Source of the DNA: Candidatus Amarobacillus elongatus
GTDB lineage: Bacteria > Chloroflexota > Dehalococcoidia > Tepidiformales > Tepidiformaceae
Direction of reading: 5' to 3'
DNA length: 64,000 nucleotides
Assembly: GCA_016703545.1 (NCBI GenBank)
Contig: JADJBX010000001.1
Location: 186,001 to 250,000 of the forward strand
Part shown: positions 18,587 to 26,823 of the stretch, piece by piece
Numbering within the stretch: position 1 is the stretch's first letter
How the letters are laid out: each line of letters starts with the position of its first letter
The notes under the pieces: generated by a model
Seen by the model: the letters and a program-made list of their open reading frames with translations, nothing else
Told to the model about the DNA's origin: nothing
Database searches by the model: none
Made by a program: the position numbers and the translations under genes

Positions 18587-18673
18587 GTGAGCGGCAAGGT
18601 GCTGGTGGCGGTGATGGTTGGCGGTGCTGTGGCGCTTGTGGTGTTCTTCCAGGCGGTCAACCAGTGGACGTAA
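18587..18673 (+). CDS. 28-residue single-span membrane peptide (putative)
   Basis: GTG 18587 follows GGGAGA by 6 nt and encodes 28 residues beginning MSGKVLVAVMVGGAVALVV, a hydrophobic helix ending FFQAVNQWT before TAA. A TATAGT box lies 35 nt upstream, so the unit has its own promoter. A short positively charged start, one span and a Trp-containing end resemble known small membrane proteins. It could also be a chance frame. Confidence 0.45.
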   Translation: MSGKVLVAVMVGGAVALVVFFQAVNQWT

Positions 18674-18793
18674 TGGCGGCTGCAAGGCAGCCAGAAATTA
18701 CACAGGGTTTACACGGCACCATGGGTCGGGTGTAGATTCCCGTTGACCAAACGTTGAGTCGCATTGACACTTTGGTCGATGAGGAGAGTATCT

Positions 18794-20374
18794 ATGCCGC
18801 GAGTACGAGTCCGAACCCTGGCGCTCGCCGCGACAGCGTCCGCGCTGTTAGTGGGAGTTTCGGCAGTCCCGACTGTCTCCGCCAAGTCAGGCCGCACGCA
18901 CGATGTGGTGATGGAGCGGGCCCTCCCGAACCGGTTGGCACTTCCCGCGCTGCTCCCGAACAGCCGTGAGAACACGAGCGCGATTGCGCAGAACAACGGC
19001 ACGGCGGCGGCGACGATCGCGATGGACATCTACACCCCCGCGGGTGTGCTCATTCCCTCGGCGAGCCGCGTTGAGACGAACGTGCCGCCGGGTGGCACGC
19101 GGACGTTCGCCCAGGCCGTGAACACGGGTCTGACGCCGGGCTTCCGCGGTGTTGGCGTGCTTTCGAGCGACCAGCCGATCAACGCGCTCCTGGCGCGTGA
19201 CATCGAGGAGAACGGCTCCGGCCGCAAGTCCTATTCGTTGCACAACGCCTACCCGACGGGCGGCAACACGGTCACGCTGCCGTACATTTCGAACAACCTC
19301 AGCGGGCAGTACAACACCCGCTTCGCCATCGCGAACACGGGCACGGCCACGGCCTGCGTCACGATCGCCTACGCCTACGATGGCGGCGGCGGGATGACCG
19401 ACACGGGCCCCGGCGGCAGTGGCTGCGCGACCGGCTACCCCGTGCCCGTCGGTGGGCAGGTGGCCTTCGGCCCGCAGACCGTGACCTCGGAAGCGACGAC
19501 GGCGATGCCGGCGGCGACCGCGGGCAAGCTGATGGCCGCGACGGTGACCTCGACCGGCGCGCCGGTCACGGTGGCTGTGGACGCGTACCTCTCGAGCGGC
19601 CTGCGCAAGCTGGCGTCGTACGACGGCTTCGTCGTCGGTGGCGCGGCGAGCGACATCGGCACGACGCTCGCCATCCCGCTGGCCATCAAGCTCGATGGCT
19701 ATTACACGCAGATCCTGCTTTCGAACCCGAATGGGACGCCCGCAAGCGCGACCCTGACCTACAAGGGGACGACCGGGACGCACACGACGACCCTCTCGGT
19801 GCCGGCGAACGGCACGGCCAACCACAGCGTCTACCAGGACGGCGTGGTGCCCGAGGGCTTCGCGGGTGCGGCGACGGTCACCTCGGACCAGCCGCTGGCG
19901 GCGGTGCTCTTCCGCGTGAAGATGACGAGCCCCGGCAGCTTCATCGATGAGGACCTCTACACGGCCATCAACGGCGTCCCGACCGGGCGCGCGACCAACA
20001 CCGCGAAGTTCCCGCTCATCTTCCGCCACGCGTACAGCTCGGGCGGCGGCGCGAACGGGTACGACAGCGCGGTCAGCGTCGCGGTCGCCGATGGCGGCAC
20101 GGCGAACGTGACCCTCACGACCGTGGGCGACCCGACGACGGGCGCGCCGGGCTGCACCGGCGGCACGTTCACGAGCACGCGGACGATCACGGGGTCGTTC
20201 ATCTTCTACCAGGGCCTCGCGGATGGCACGGTGAACGGCCTTGGCGCCTCGCCGTCGTGCCTCTGGGGAGGCATGGTCATCACGAGCGACAAGCCGATCA
20301 TCGCGACGGCGAACGTGACGAATGACCTGAACCTCGGCGACAACGACGGCATGTACAACGCGTTCGGCCAGTAA
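18794..20374 (+). CDS. Secreted four-repeat beta-rich surface protein, unknown family
   Basis: 526 residues from ATG 18794, set by GAGGAGA 7 nt upstream. A signal peptide (RTLALAATASALLVGVSAVP, likely cleavage after VSA) is followed by four ~100-130-residue repeats. Each has strands ending in a shared motif: GVLSSDQPINALLARDI, VTSTGAPVTVAVDAYLSS, VTSDQPLAAVLFRVKM and ITSDKPIIATANVTND. Composition is Thr/Ala/Gly-rich with few Cys. There is no C-terminal membrane anchor, LPXTG or SLH domain, so attachment is unclear. Strong flanking signals (TAGATT box at 18733-18738 and a perfect terminator) suggest an independent, well-expressed gene. Possible roles are adhesin or surface-layer component. Confidence 0.7.
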   Translation: MPRVRVRTLALAATASALLVGVSAVPTVSAKSGRTHDVVMERALPNRLALPALLPNSRENTSAIAQNNGTAAATIAMDIYTPAGVLIPSASRVETNVPPGGTRTFAQAVNTGLTPGFRGVGVLSSDQPINALLARDIEENGSGRKSYSLHNAYPTGGNTVTLPYISNNLSGQYNTRFAIANTGTATACVTIAYAYDGGGGMTDTGPGGSGCATGYPVPVGGQVAFGPQTVTSEATTAMPAATAGKLMAATVTSTGAPVTVAVDAYLSSGLRKLASYDGFVVGGAASDIGTTLAIPLAIKLDGYYTQILLSNPNGTPASATLTYKGTTGTHTTTLSVPANGTANHSVYQDGVVPEGFAGAATVTSDQPLAAVLFRVKMTSPGSFIDEDLYTAINGVPTGRATNTAKFPLIFRHAYSSGGGANGYDSAVSVAVADGGTANVTLTTVGDPTTGAPGCTGGTFTSTRTITGSFIFYQGLADGTVNGLGASPSCLWGGMVITSDKPIIATANVTNDLNLGDNDGMYNAFGQ

Positions 20375-20400
20375 GCCGAACCCGGCGAACACCTGAACGG

Positions 20401-20430
20401 GGCCCCGGCGCAATGCCGGGGCCTCTTTCG
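20401..20430 (+). terminator. Intrinsic terminator after the surface-protein gene
   Basis: Stem GGCCCCGGC (20401-20409) pairs with GCCGGGGCC (20415-20423) around a GCAAT loop, followed by TCTTTCGTT. Confidence 0.85.
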
Positions 20431-20504
20431 TTGGCGGGGTGGGCACGGGGAAGGCGGCGCGCGTCTTTCCCCGGAGCAGGGATTTGGGTACGGTGACGTT
20501 CCGG

Positions 20505-20580
20505 GCCCCCGTAGCTCAGCTGGCAGAGCAGGCGACTTTTAATCGCGAGGTCGAAGGTTCGAGTCCTTCCGGGGGTACCA
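20505..20580 (+). tRNA. tRNA-Lys (anticodon TTT)
   Basis: 76 nt. The acceptor GCCCCCG pairs with CGGGGGT, the D-arm has GCTCAGCTGGCAGAGC, the anticodon loop CTTTTAA carries TTT, and the T-arm is GAAGGTTCGAGTCCTTC. The 3' CCA is encoded. Confidence 0.96.
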
Positions 20581-20624
20581 TTGCCACGCCAGCAGCCACG
20601 GAACGGCGGCACAGGAGTGCGGAC

Positions 20625-21365
20625 GTGAATCGCGAACTTGATGGGGTGCACAACTTCCGCGCGCTGGGGCCGTACCGGGTACGGGGTGGCCGCCTGCGCG
20701 AGGGCATGATCTACCGATCCGGCGCGCTTGAGCTGATGTCCGACGTGGACTGCGCCTGCCTCGGCGACGAACTCGGAATTCGCACGATCCTGGACCTGCG
20801 CCACCCCGACGAAGTCGCGCACCGGCCCGATGGGCACGCGCTCAACGAACGGGTGCTTCCGCTCTCGATCTTCCCCGAGACGGTGCGCCAGGACGACATC
20901 ATCGCCGAGCTGAACGGGCTGTACGGCACGGGACCGACGCCGGGGCGGTACCTCCACTACCTCGACGTTGGCGGCGACCGGCTGGCGGCGGCGTTCCGGC
21001 TGTTCGCGAAGGAATCTTCGTACCCGGTCCTCGTGCACTGCACCGCGGGGAAAGACCGGACGGGCGTGCTCCTCGGGATGCTGATGGAACTGCTGGGCGC
21101 GGACGACGACGACATCGCGAACGAATACGGCCTCAGCGACGCCAGCATCGACCGGCTGATCGCGTACCTGCGTTCGACGGGGCGCGCGCTTGAGGGGACG
21201 GACGATGAGATTCGTGCCCGCCTCTCGACACCGGCGGACCGGATGGCGGGATTCATCCAGCTGCTGCGCGAGCGACACGGGAGCACGGAGGCATTCCTCG
21301 CGGGGCGGGGTCTGCGGGCGGACGAGATCGGCGCCATCCGGGAGCTGCTCACGGCCCGCGAGTAG
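20625..21365 (+). CDS. Tyrosine-protein phosphatase (Y_phosphatase3 type)
   Basis: 246 residues. The active-site P-loop is LVHCTAGKDRTGVLLGML (Cys and Arg of CxxGxxR). The family N-terminus is GVHNFRALGPYRVRGGRLR, with the general-acid region IRTILDLRHPDEV upstream. GTG 20625 follows GGAG with 7 nt spacing; upstream in-frame starts lie within the tRNA. It could dephosphorylate protein tyrosine or phosphoinositide-like substrates, and the target is unknown. It sits between tRNA-Lys and the yggS-proC operon. Confidence 0.82.
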   Translation: MNRELDGVHNFRALGPYRVRGGRLREGMIYRSGALELMSDVDCACLGDELGIRTILDLRHPDEVAHRPDGHALNERVLPLSIFPETVRQDDIIAELNGLYGTGPTPGRYLHYLDVGGDRLAAAFRLFAKESSYPVLVHCTAGKDRTGVLLGMLMELLGADDDDIANEYGLSDASIDRLIAYLRSTGRALEGTDDEIRARLSTPADRMAGFIQLLRERHGSTEAFLAGRGLRADEIGAIRELLTARE

Positions 21366-21391
21366 CCGGGCGACCATGCGGAGCCGCGGCC

Positions 21392-21397
21392 TATACT
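21392..21397 (+). promoter_or_regulatory. Leaderless-type -10 box (TATACT)
   Basis: TATACT ends exactly 6 nt before ATG 21404, with no Shine-Dalgarno. It would drive the operon from the small membrane protein through yggS, proC and yggT. Confidence 0.6.
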
Positions 21398-21403
21398 GGA
21401 CGA

Positions 21404-21670
21404 ATGGGTTTCTATTACGGGTCCGGCCAGCCGCCGCAGGACGAAGAGAAGGGCGGCGGGCTGCGCGAGGTGCTGGCGATCACGCTGGTGGTGTTCCGCG
21501 TGCTGGCGTTGCCGCTCGGGATCCTGCTGGGCGGGATGTTCTACCTGTTCCTGGTGTTCTGGTTGTTTACAATCCACGTGCTGCTGGGGTTCGCGGGCAT
21601 CGGGTTGATGGTGGCGGTGGTGCTGGGCCGCGGGATCTGGGAGCTGAAGCACCCGCCGGAGATTCGATGA
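21404..21670 (+). CDS. Small two-span membrane protein heading the yggS-proC operon
   Basis: 88 residues: a Gly/Glu-rich N-terminus (GSGQPPQDEEKGGGLREV) then two hydrophobic segments (VFRVLALPLGILLGGMFYLF and HVLLGFAGIGLMVAVVLG). Its stop overlaps the yggS start (ATGA). The family was not recognised. The position upstream of yggS/proC/yggT suggests a membrane or division-associated role, as genes between yggS and yggT often have. Confidence 0.65.
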   Translation: MGFYYGSGQPPQDEEKGGGLREVLAITLVVFRVLALPLGILLGGMFYLFLVFWLFTIHVLLGFAGIGLMVAVVLGRGIWELKHPPEIR

Positions 21671-22389
21671 CCCTCGCGCCAAGCAGGATCGATGCCATCA
21701 GTTCCCGCCTCGGGCAGGTCCGTGAGCGGATGGCGGCGGCCTGCGCGCGGGCGCGGCGAGACCCGGGGTCGGTGACCCTCGTGGGCGTGACCAAGACGTT
21801 CGAAGCCGAGACCGTGGCCGTGGCGTACGACGCGGGCCTGCGCGATTTCGGGGAGAACTACGTGCAGGAAGCGCTGGAGAAGATCACACAACTGCGTCGC
21901 GGCCGGCCGGACATCATCCCCGGGGGAGAAGGCGGACAGGCGGCGCGGTTTCACTTCATCGGGCATATGCAATCGAACAAGGTGAAGAACGCGCTGAACG
22001 CGTTCGAAGCGTTGCACGGCATCGATTCCGAATCGGCGCTCGATGCGATCGCGGCGACGGCGCCAACGCATCCCGTCCGGATCTTCCTGCAGGTGAACAT
22101 CGCGCGGGAAGCGTCGAAGCGCGGCGTGCTGCCGGACGAGGTCCGGGGGCTGCTGCTCCGGGCGCAGCAGATTCCGCGGGTCGAGGTGTTGGGGCTGATG
22201 GCGATCCCGCCGCGGGCGGCGAATGCGGAGGAATCGCGCGTGCACTTCCGGCGCGTGCGCGACATCGCCGACCGGCATCGCTTGAAGTACCTCTCCATGG
22301 GGATGAGCGACGATTTCGAAGTGGCCATCGAAGAGGGGGCCACGCACGTCCGGATCGGCCGGGCGATTTTCGGGGAGCGTTCAGCATGA
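21667..22389 (+). CDS. yggS: YggS family pyridoxal-phosphate-binding protein
   Basis: 240 residues. It belongs to the PLP homeostasis protein family (alanine-racemase fold, no known catalysis). The cofactor lysine lies in VTLVGVTKTFEAETVA. Other conserved parts are RDFGENYVQEALEKI, FHFIGHMQSNKVKNAL, KRGVLPDEV, VEVLGLMAIPP and YLSMGMSDDFEVAIEEGATH then VRIGRAIFG. ATG 21667 overlaps the previous stop, and its own stop overlaps proC. The yggS-proC-yggT order is conserved in many bacteria. Confidence 0.93.
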   Translation: MTLAPSRIDAISSRLGQVRERMAAACARARRDPGSVTLVGVTKTFEAETVAVAYDAGLRDFGENYVQEALEKITQLRRGRPDIIPGGEGGQAARFHFIGHMQSNKVKNALNAFEALHGIDSESALDAIAATAPTHPVRIFLQVNIAREASKRGVLPDEVRGLLLRAQQIPRVEVLGLMAIPPRAANAEESRVHFRRVRDIADRHRLKYLSMGMSDDFEVAIEEGATHVRIGRAIFGERSA

Positions 22390-23180
22390 AGGTAGCAATC
22401 ATCGGCGGCGGCGTCATGGGCGAAGCCATCCTGGCGGCAGCGCTGGAACGGGGCGTGTTCGCGGCGAACGAAGTGACGGTCTGCGAGAAGCTCGCGCACC
22501 GGGCGGACCAGCTCCACGGCGAATACGGCGTGCTCGCGACGGCCTCGCCGGACGCGGCCATGGAGGATGCGGACCTCGTGGTGCTCTCGGTGAAGCCGCA
22601 GGACATCACCTCCGTGCACGGGGCCATCAAGCCCGACGGCCTGCTGCTGTCGATCATGGCCGGCGTACGGATTCGCACGATCATCAACGAGTTCCGGCAC
22701 GACCGGATCGTGCGGGTGATGCCGAATACGCCCGTGGCCGCGAAGGCGGGCATGAGCGTGTGGACGGCGACGCCGGCGGTGAGCCCCGAACAGCGCGAAC
22801 TGACGCGCGGGCTGCTCTGCGCGATCGGCCGCGACCTGTACGTCGAAGACGAGAAGAAGCTGGACATGGCGACGGCGGTCAGCGGCAGCGGGCCGGGGTA
22901 CGTGTTCCTCTTCATCGAGGCACTGATCGAAGGGGGCGTGGCCGTGGGGCTGACGCGCGCGGAGGCGGCGGAGATGGTGCTGCAAACGGTGTATGGGTCG
23001 GCCGTGTACGCGCAGGAGAGCGGCCGCAACGCGGCCGAGCTGCGGGGGCTGGTGACGTCGCCTGCGGGCACGACCGCGGCGGGGCTGCTGGAACTGGAGA
23101 AGGGCGCAGTGCGGGCGTCCATCATCGAGGCCGTGCAGGCCGCCCACCGCCGGGCGGTGGATCTCGGCGGGCCGGCGTGA
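22386..23180 (+). CDS. proC: Pyrroline-5-carboxylate reductase
   Basis: 264 residues. It reduces pyrroline-5-carboxylate to proline with NAD(P)H. The N-terminal Rossmann motif is VAIIGGGVMGEAIL, the domain link is VLSVKPQDI, VRVMPNTPVAAKAGM follows, and the C-terminal dimer domain has TAVSGSGPGYVFLFIEAL and LRGLVTSPAGTTAAGLLELE. The ATGA overlap with yggS and GTGA overlap with yggT show tight coupling. Confidence 0.95.
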   Translation: MKVAIIGGGVMGEAILAAALERGVFAANEVTVCEKLAHRADQLHGEYGVLATASPDAAMEDADLVVLSVKPQDITSVHGAIKPDGLLLSIMAGVRIRTIINEFRHDRIVRVMPNTPVAAKAGMSVWTATPAVSPEQRELTRGLLCAIGRDLYVEDEKKLDMATAVSGSGPGYVFLFIEALIEGGVAVGLTRAEAAEMVLQTVYGSAVYAQESGRNAAELRGLVTSPAGTTAAGLLELEKGAVRASIIEAVQAAHRRAVDLGGPA

Positions 23181-23437
23181 ACGACGGCATCGCGACACTC
23201 TTCGTGGCCCTGCTCTACGCGCTCATCCTCCTGGTGCTGGCGCGATCCCTCATGACGTGGTTCCCGGTGCGGCCAGACAACCCGGTCGCCAGTTTCCTGT
23301 TCCGCGTGACCGAACCGCTCCTGGCGCCGGTCCGGAACGTGCTGCCGAAGACGGGGATGTTCGATTTCAGCGCGATGGTGGTGCTGCTGTTGCTCTATGT
23401 GATGGTCGCCGTCGTCGAGCGGGCGGCAAGCGGCTGA
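23177..23437 (+). CDS. YggT family membrane protein (copy 1)
   Basis: 86 residues from GTG 23177, overlapping the proC stop (GTGA). Two membrane spans flank the YggT signature ARSLMTWFPVRPDNPVASFL followed by FRVTEPLLAPVRNVLP. Family members affect osmotic behaviour or septum/plastid division; function is not established. A second, similar copy follows after 99 nt. Confidence 0.8.
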   Translation: MNDGIATLFVALLYALILLVLARSLMTWFPVRPDNPVASFLFRVTEPLLAPVRNVLPKTGMFDFSAMVVLLLLYVMVAVVERAASG

Positions 23438-23536
23438 GCGCGGTTCGGTCCCCGTTCGCGTTCCTGATTCCTTTTCGTAACGCTCTGCTACGATGGATAC
23501 AGGCGCCCCGGGAAGGGGTCGCGCGAGGTCCCGGCC

Positions 23537-23797
23537 ACGAACCCCTACGTTGCGCAGTTCACCCTGGTCTTCATCCAGATCCTGACCTGGGCCATCGTCG
23601 CGCGCTCGCTGCTGAGCTGGTTCCCGATTGACCAGTCGAGCCCGCTCTACCAGATGTTGTTCCGCGTGACGGAGCCGATCATCGACCCGTTGCGGAAGGT
23701 GATGCCGAACACGGGGATGATGGACCTGAGCCCCATGGCCGCGATCATCATGCTCATCGTGATGGGCCAGCTCGTCGCCAGCCTCTCAGTCGCCTGA
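23537..23797 (+). CDS. YggT family membrane protein (copy 2, possible ACG start)
   Basis: About 86 residues: NPYVAQFTLVFIQILTWAIV, ARSLLSWFPIDQSSPLYQML and FRVTEPIIDPLRKVMPNTGM match copy 1 throughout. No in-frame ATG, GTG or TTG lies at the expected position. The codon there is ACG (23537-23539), with GAGG 8 nt upstream, so it is either a rare ACG start or an ATG with a base-call error. A TACGAT box at 23489-23494 suggests a separate promoter in the 99-nt gap. Confidence 0.65.
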   Translation, partial: TNPYVAQFTLVFIQILTWAIVARSLLSWFPIDQSSPLYQMLFRVTEPIIDPLRKVMPNTGMMDLSPMAAIIMLIVMGQLVASLSVA

Positions 23798-23827
23798 CCG
23801 GCACTGGCCGTAGGCGCACGCGAGTAG

Positions 23828-23833
23828 GACACT
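23828..23833 (+). promoter_or_regulatory. Weak leaderless-type -10 box (GACACT)
   Basis: GACACT ends 6 nt before the ABC ATPase ATG at 23840. It differs from TANNNT at the first base, so support is modest. Confidence 0.3.
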
Positions 23834-23839
23834 GCCTCC

Positions 23840-24778
23840 ATGGGTGAACCGGCCGACGAGGCGCAGGGCATCGTGCACCGTTACGGCGAACGCCGCGCGC
23901 TCGATGGCTTCTCGCTTGATGTTCCCGAAGGCGGGGTCTTCGGGCTCCTCGGCCCGAACGGAAGCGGCAAGAGCACGTTCATCACGATGGCCGCGGCGGC
24001 GGAACAGACCGCCGAAGGACAGTTGCGAATCTTCGGACAGCCGCCTTCCGCGGGCCTCCGGGGCCGCATCGCGACTGTATTCCAGGAGAACGCACAGGAC
24101 CCGCTGATGACGGTCGGCGAGACGCTGCGGCTTGCGGGGCGGCTCTTCGGCATGAGCGGCGCGGCGGCAGCGGAGCGGGGGCGCCGTCTCCTTGGGACGT
24201 TCGGCCTCGCCGAGCGCGAACGCGACAGCATCGGGGCGCTCTCCGGGGGCATGCGGCGCCGCCTCGAAATGACGCGCGCACTCCTCCACGACCCCGAACT
24301 GCTTCTGCTGGATGAACCGACGACCGGGGTCGACCCCGAAGAGCGGCGCGCCCTCTGGGATGCGCTCCTGAACGCCGAGCGCGGCCGGCGCCGCACCGTG
24401 CTGCTCGCGACGAACGACCTCGCCGAGGCGGATGGCGTGTGCGAGCAGGTGGCGTTCATCAAGGATGGCCGCGTGGTGGCGACGGGGACGCCGGCCGAGC
24501 TGAAGGCGGGATTGCGGCACGAATCGGTGCGCGTGGGCTGGCCCGGCGTGACGCCCGCGCAGCTCGCGGAAGTCGCGGCCTGGCCCGGTGCGGGCGAAGT
24601 GACGGTGGCCGACGACGTGGTCCACATCGCGACCGACGACGCCGCGGCGCTGGTGCCGCGGCTGTTCGCGACCGCGCCCGGAGCCATCCGCTCGGTGACC
24701 ATCGACCGGTCGACGCTCGAGGACGCGTACTTCCAGCACGTGAGCCGGCGCGGAGCCGTCCCGGAGGCCGCACGATGA
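23840..24778 (+). CDS. ABC transporter ATP-binding protein (ABC-2 type exporter)
   Basis: 312 residues. Walker A GLLGPNGSGKSTFITM, Q-loop VFQENAQDPLM, signature ALSGGMRRRLEMTRALL, Walker B ELLLLDEPTTGVDPEERR and switch LLATNDLAEA are all intact. The C-terminal ~80 residues form the accessory domain seen in DrrA/CcmA-like exporters. Its stop overlaps the permease start (ATGA). It powers export of an unidentified drug, lipid or polymer. Confidence 0.9.
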   Translation: MGEPADEAQGIVHRYGERRALDGFSLDVPEGGVFGLLGPNGSGKSTFITMAAAAEQTAEGQLRIFGQPPSAGLRGRIATVFQENAQDPLMTVGETLRLAGRLFGMSGAAAAERGRRLLGTFGLAERERDSIGALSGGMRRRLEMTRALLHDPELLLLDEPTTGVDPEERRALWDALLNAERGRRRTVLLATNDLAEADGVCEQVAFIKDGRVVATGTPAELKAGLRHESVRVGWPGVTPAQLAEVAAWPGAGEVTVADDVVHIATDDAAALVPRLFATAPGAIRSVTIDRSTLEDAYFQHVSRRGAVPEAAR

Positions 24779-25554
24779 ATGCCGCGCTCGCCCTCTTCGA
24801 ACGCGACATCAAGGGCGTGCTGCGGTCGCGGTCGCAACTGTACTCGTCGATCATGACGCCGCTGCTCCTGCTCGTCTTCCTCGGCAACGGGGTATCCAGC
24901 GGCCTGGAGCCGTCACGCCTGAGCGCGGGCAACTTCACGGCGTACCTTGTCGCGGGCGCGGTGGTGATGACAGCCGTGTTCTCGTCGACGTTTTCGAGCG
25001 CCTCGTACTACCGGGACCGCGACAGCGGCCTATTACGCATGCTGCTGAGTTCGCCGCACAGTGCCCGCACGATCCTGCTGGGGAAGTCGCTCGCGGGGGT
25101 GGTCATCGGCGTCGTGCAGGCGCTGGTGGTGCTGCTCGTGGCGGCGCCGTTCGTCGATTTCGAATGGCAGTACGGGATCGCCGCGGGAATCGCATTGGCG
25201 CTGGCGGCGGTGCTGCTGCTGAATGTGCTGCTGGCGGGGATCGCGCAGGCGCTGGCGTCGCGCATCCAGACAATGCAGGGCTTCCACCTGCTGATGAACC
25301 TCGCGCTCTTCCCGCTGCTGTTCTTCTCGGGCGCGTTCTTCCCGGTAGACGGCCTGCCGGCATGGCTCGAAGTGCTCGCGCGGGTGAACCCGCTTTCGTA
25401 CGCGGTGGATGCGCTGCAGCTCGCGGCGTACGCCGACGGCACGGACGGCTACTTCGGGCTCGCGGTCGATTTCGCGGTGCTGACGGTGGTGGCGATTGCG
25501 GTGTACGCGGCCGGCCTGGCCCGAATGCCGCGCCTCACGTGGTCCGGGAAGTAG
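24775..25554 (+). CDS. ABC-2 type transporter permease
   Basis: 259 residues with six hydrophobic segments and the ABC-2 motif LFPLLFFSGAFFPVDGLPAW followed by NPLSYAVDAL. ATG 24775 overlaps the ATPase stop, so one exporter is co-translated (DrrB/NodJ-like). The substrate is unknown. Confidence 0.88.
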   Translation: MNAALALFERDIKGVLRSRSQLYSSIMTPLLLLVFLGNGVSSGLEPSRLSAGNFTAYLVAGAVVMTAVFSSTFSSASYYRDRDSGLLRMLLSSPHSARTILLGKSLAGVVIGVVQALVVLLVAAPFVDFEWQYGIAAGIALALAAVLLLNVLLAGIAQALASRIQTMQGFHLLMNLALFPLLFFSGAFFPVDGLPAWLEVLARVNPLSYAVDALQLAAYADGTDGYFGLAVDFAVLTVVAIAVYAAGLARMPRLTWSGK

Positions 25555-25628
25555 CCGCTCCGCCCGCATCCGCCCCATGTGCTAGATTCAGACAACAAAC
25601 TCGCGCCAAACCAAGGAGGGCAGCGCCA

Positions 25629-25979
25629 ATGGCAACGAAGGACCCGCGCGAACCGTTCACGCGTATCTCGGTCTCCGAGGCGAAGGAGAAGCTGGACAAG
25701 GGCGAGGCCGTCATGGTCGACGTGCGCGAACCGAACGAATACGTGGAGGTCCACGCCACGGGCGTCCGGCTCATCCCCGTGAACACCGTGATGGGTGAAG
25801 TGAAGCAGATTCGCGACTTCGCCGGCGGCAAGGACGTGCTGTTCATTTGCAAGTCCGGCGCGCGCAGCGCCCTGGCCGCGGAGTTCGCCACCGCCGCGGG
25901 CATGGACGACCTCCCCCTGTTCAACGTCGAAGGCGGCACCCTCGCGTGGGTCGAGGCCGGCTTCCCGACGGGCGACTGA
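25629..25979 (+). CDS. Rhodanese-like sulfurtransferase domain protein
   Basis: 116 residues, single rhodanese domain. ISVSEAKEKLDKGEAVMVDV and REPNEYVEVHATG form the N-terminal half, and the active-site loop is LFICKSGARSALAA (catalytic Cys in CKSGAR). The C-terminus is FNVEGGTLAWVEAGFP. AAGGAGGG and a TAGATT box (25583-25588) precede the ATG, giving a leader of about 35 nt. It may move sulfane sulfur in thiosulfate or tRNA-thiolation chemistry. Confidence 0.85.
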   Translation: MATKDPREPFTRISVSEAKEKLDKGEAVMVDVREPNEYVEVHATGVRLIPVNTVMGEVKQIRDFAGGKDVLFICKSGARSALAAEFATAAGMDDLPLFNVEGGTLAWVEAGFPTGD

Positions 25980-25992
25980 CGACCCCGCGGGC

Positions 25993-26811
25993 GTGAGCAG
26001 CACCCCCGAGGAGCGGTGGTTCAAAGCACCGGGCGGGCGGTTTCGCGCGCTCGAATGGGCAGGCGCGGAGCCGGGTGTGCTGTTCCTGCACGGCCTCACC
26101 GGCGTGGCCGAGGTGTGGCAGGAGACGGTGGACGCGCTCGGCGGCGAGCGTCCGCGATGCGTGGCCATCGACCAGCGCGGACACGGCGATAGCCCGCACG
26201 CGGGGCCGTACCACGTCCGCCAGCTCGTGCAGGACGCCCTGGGCGTCGCGCGGGCGGCGGAGATGGAGCGCCCGCACCTCGTGGGGCACTCCATGGGTGC
26301 GCGGGTGGCGATGGCGGCGGCGGCATGGCGGCCCCGGGCGTGGCGCAGCGTGGTGATGGCGGACATCGGTCCGGAGGCGTGGGCTCAAAACTGGCGCGAG
26401 ACGGTGACCGGAGTCGACAGCATGCCGGAGTCGCTGACGCGCGACGAAGCGGTCGCGTTCTTCACGCGAAACCGCCCGACGCCCCCCGAGCGGCTCCACG
26501 GGTATCTGCGGCGAGTACGAGAGACGGCGGACGGCCGGTACACCTGGCGGGGGAGCCGCGACGCGTGGAAGGCGATGGTGCGGCAGCACCGCGGCCGCGA
26601 CTACTGGGCCGAATGGGAAGCGCTCGGGGATCCACCCGCGCTCCTCGTGCACGGGCTGAAGTCGAACGAACTGCGGCCGGCGGTGGCGGACGAAATGCGG
26701 CGGCGGAACGCGCGGGTGCGGTACGTGCCGGTGGAGGGCATCGGACACAACATTCCGCTGCTCGCGCCCGTACTGCTTGGGGAGACGCTGCTCGCATTCT
26801 GGGGAGCGTAG
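25993..26811 (+). CDS. Alpha/beta-fold hydrolase
   Basis: 272 residues. The oxyanion region VLFLHGLTGVAEVW, the strand VAIDQRGHGDSPH, the nucleophile elbow LVGHSMGARVAMA (Ser) and the catalytic His in EGIGHNIPLLAP are visible; the acid is probably in LLVHGLKSNELRP. The GTG start lies 13 nt after the rhodanese gene. It could be an esterase or C-C hydrolase; the substrate is unknown. Confidence 0.8.
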   Translation: MSSTPEERWFKAPGGRFRALEWAGAEPGVLFLHGLTGVAEVWQETVDALGGERPRCVAIDQRGHGDSPHAGPYHVRQLVQDALGVARAAEMERPHLVGHSMGARVAMAAAAWRPRAWRSVVMADIGPEAWAQNWRETVTGVDSMPESLTRDEAVAFFTRNRPTPPERLHGYLRRVRETADGRYTWRGSRDAWKAMVRQHRGRDYWAEWEALGDPPALLVHGLKSNELRPAVADEMRRRNARVRYVPVEGIGHNIPLLAPVLLGETLLAFWGA

Positions 26812-26823
26812 GGAGGGGCAACG

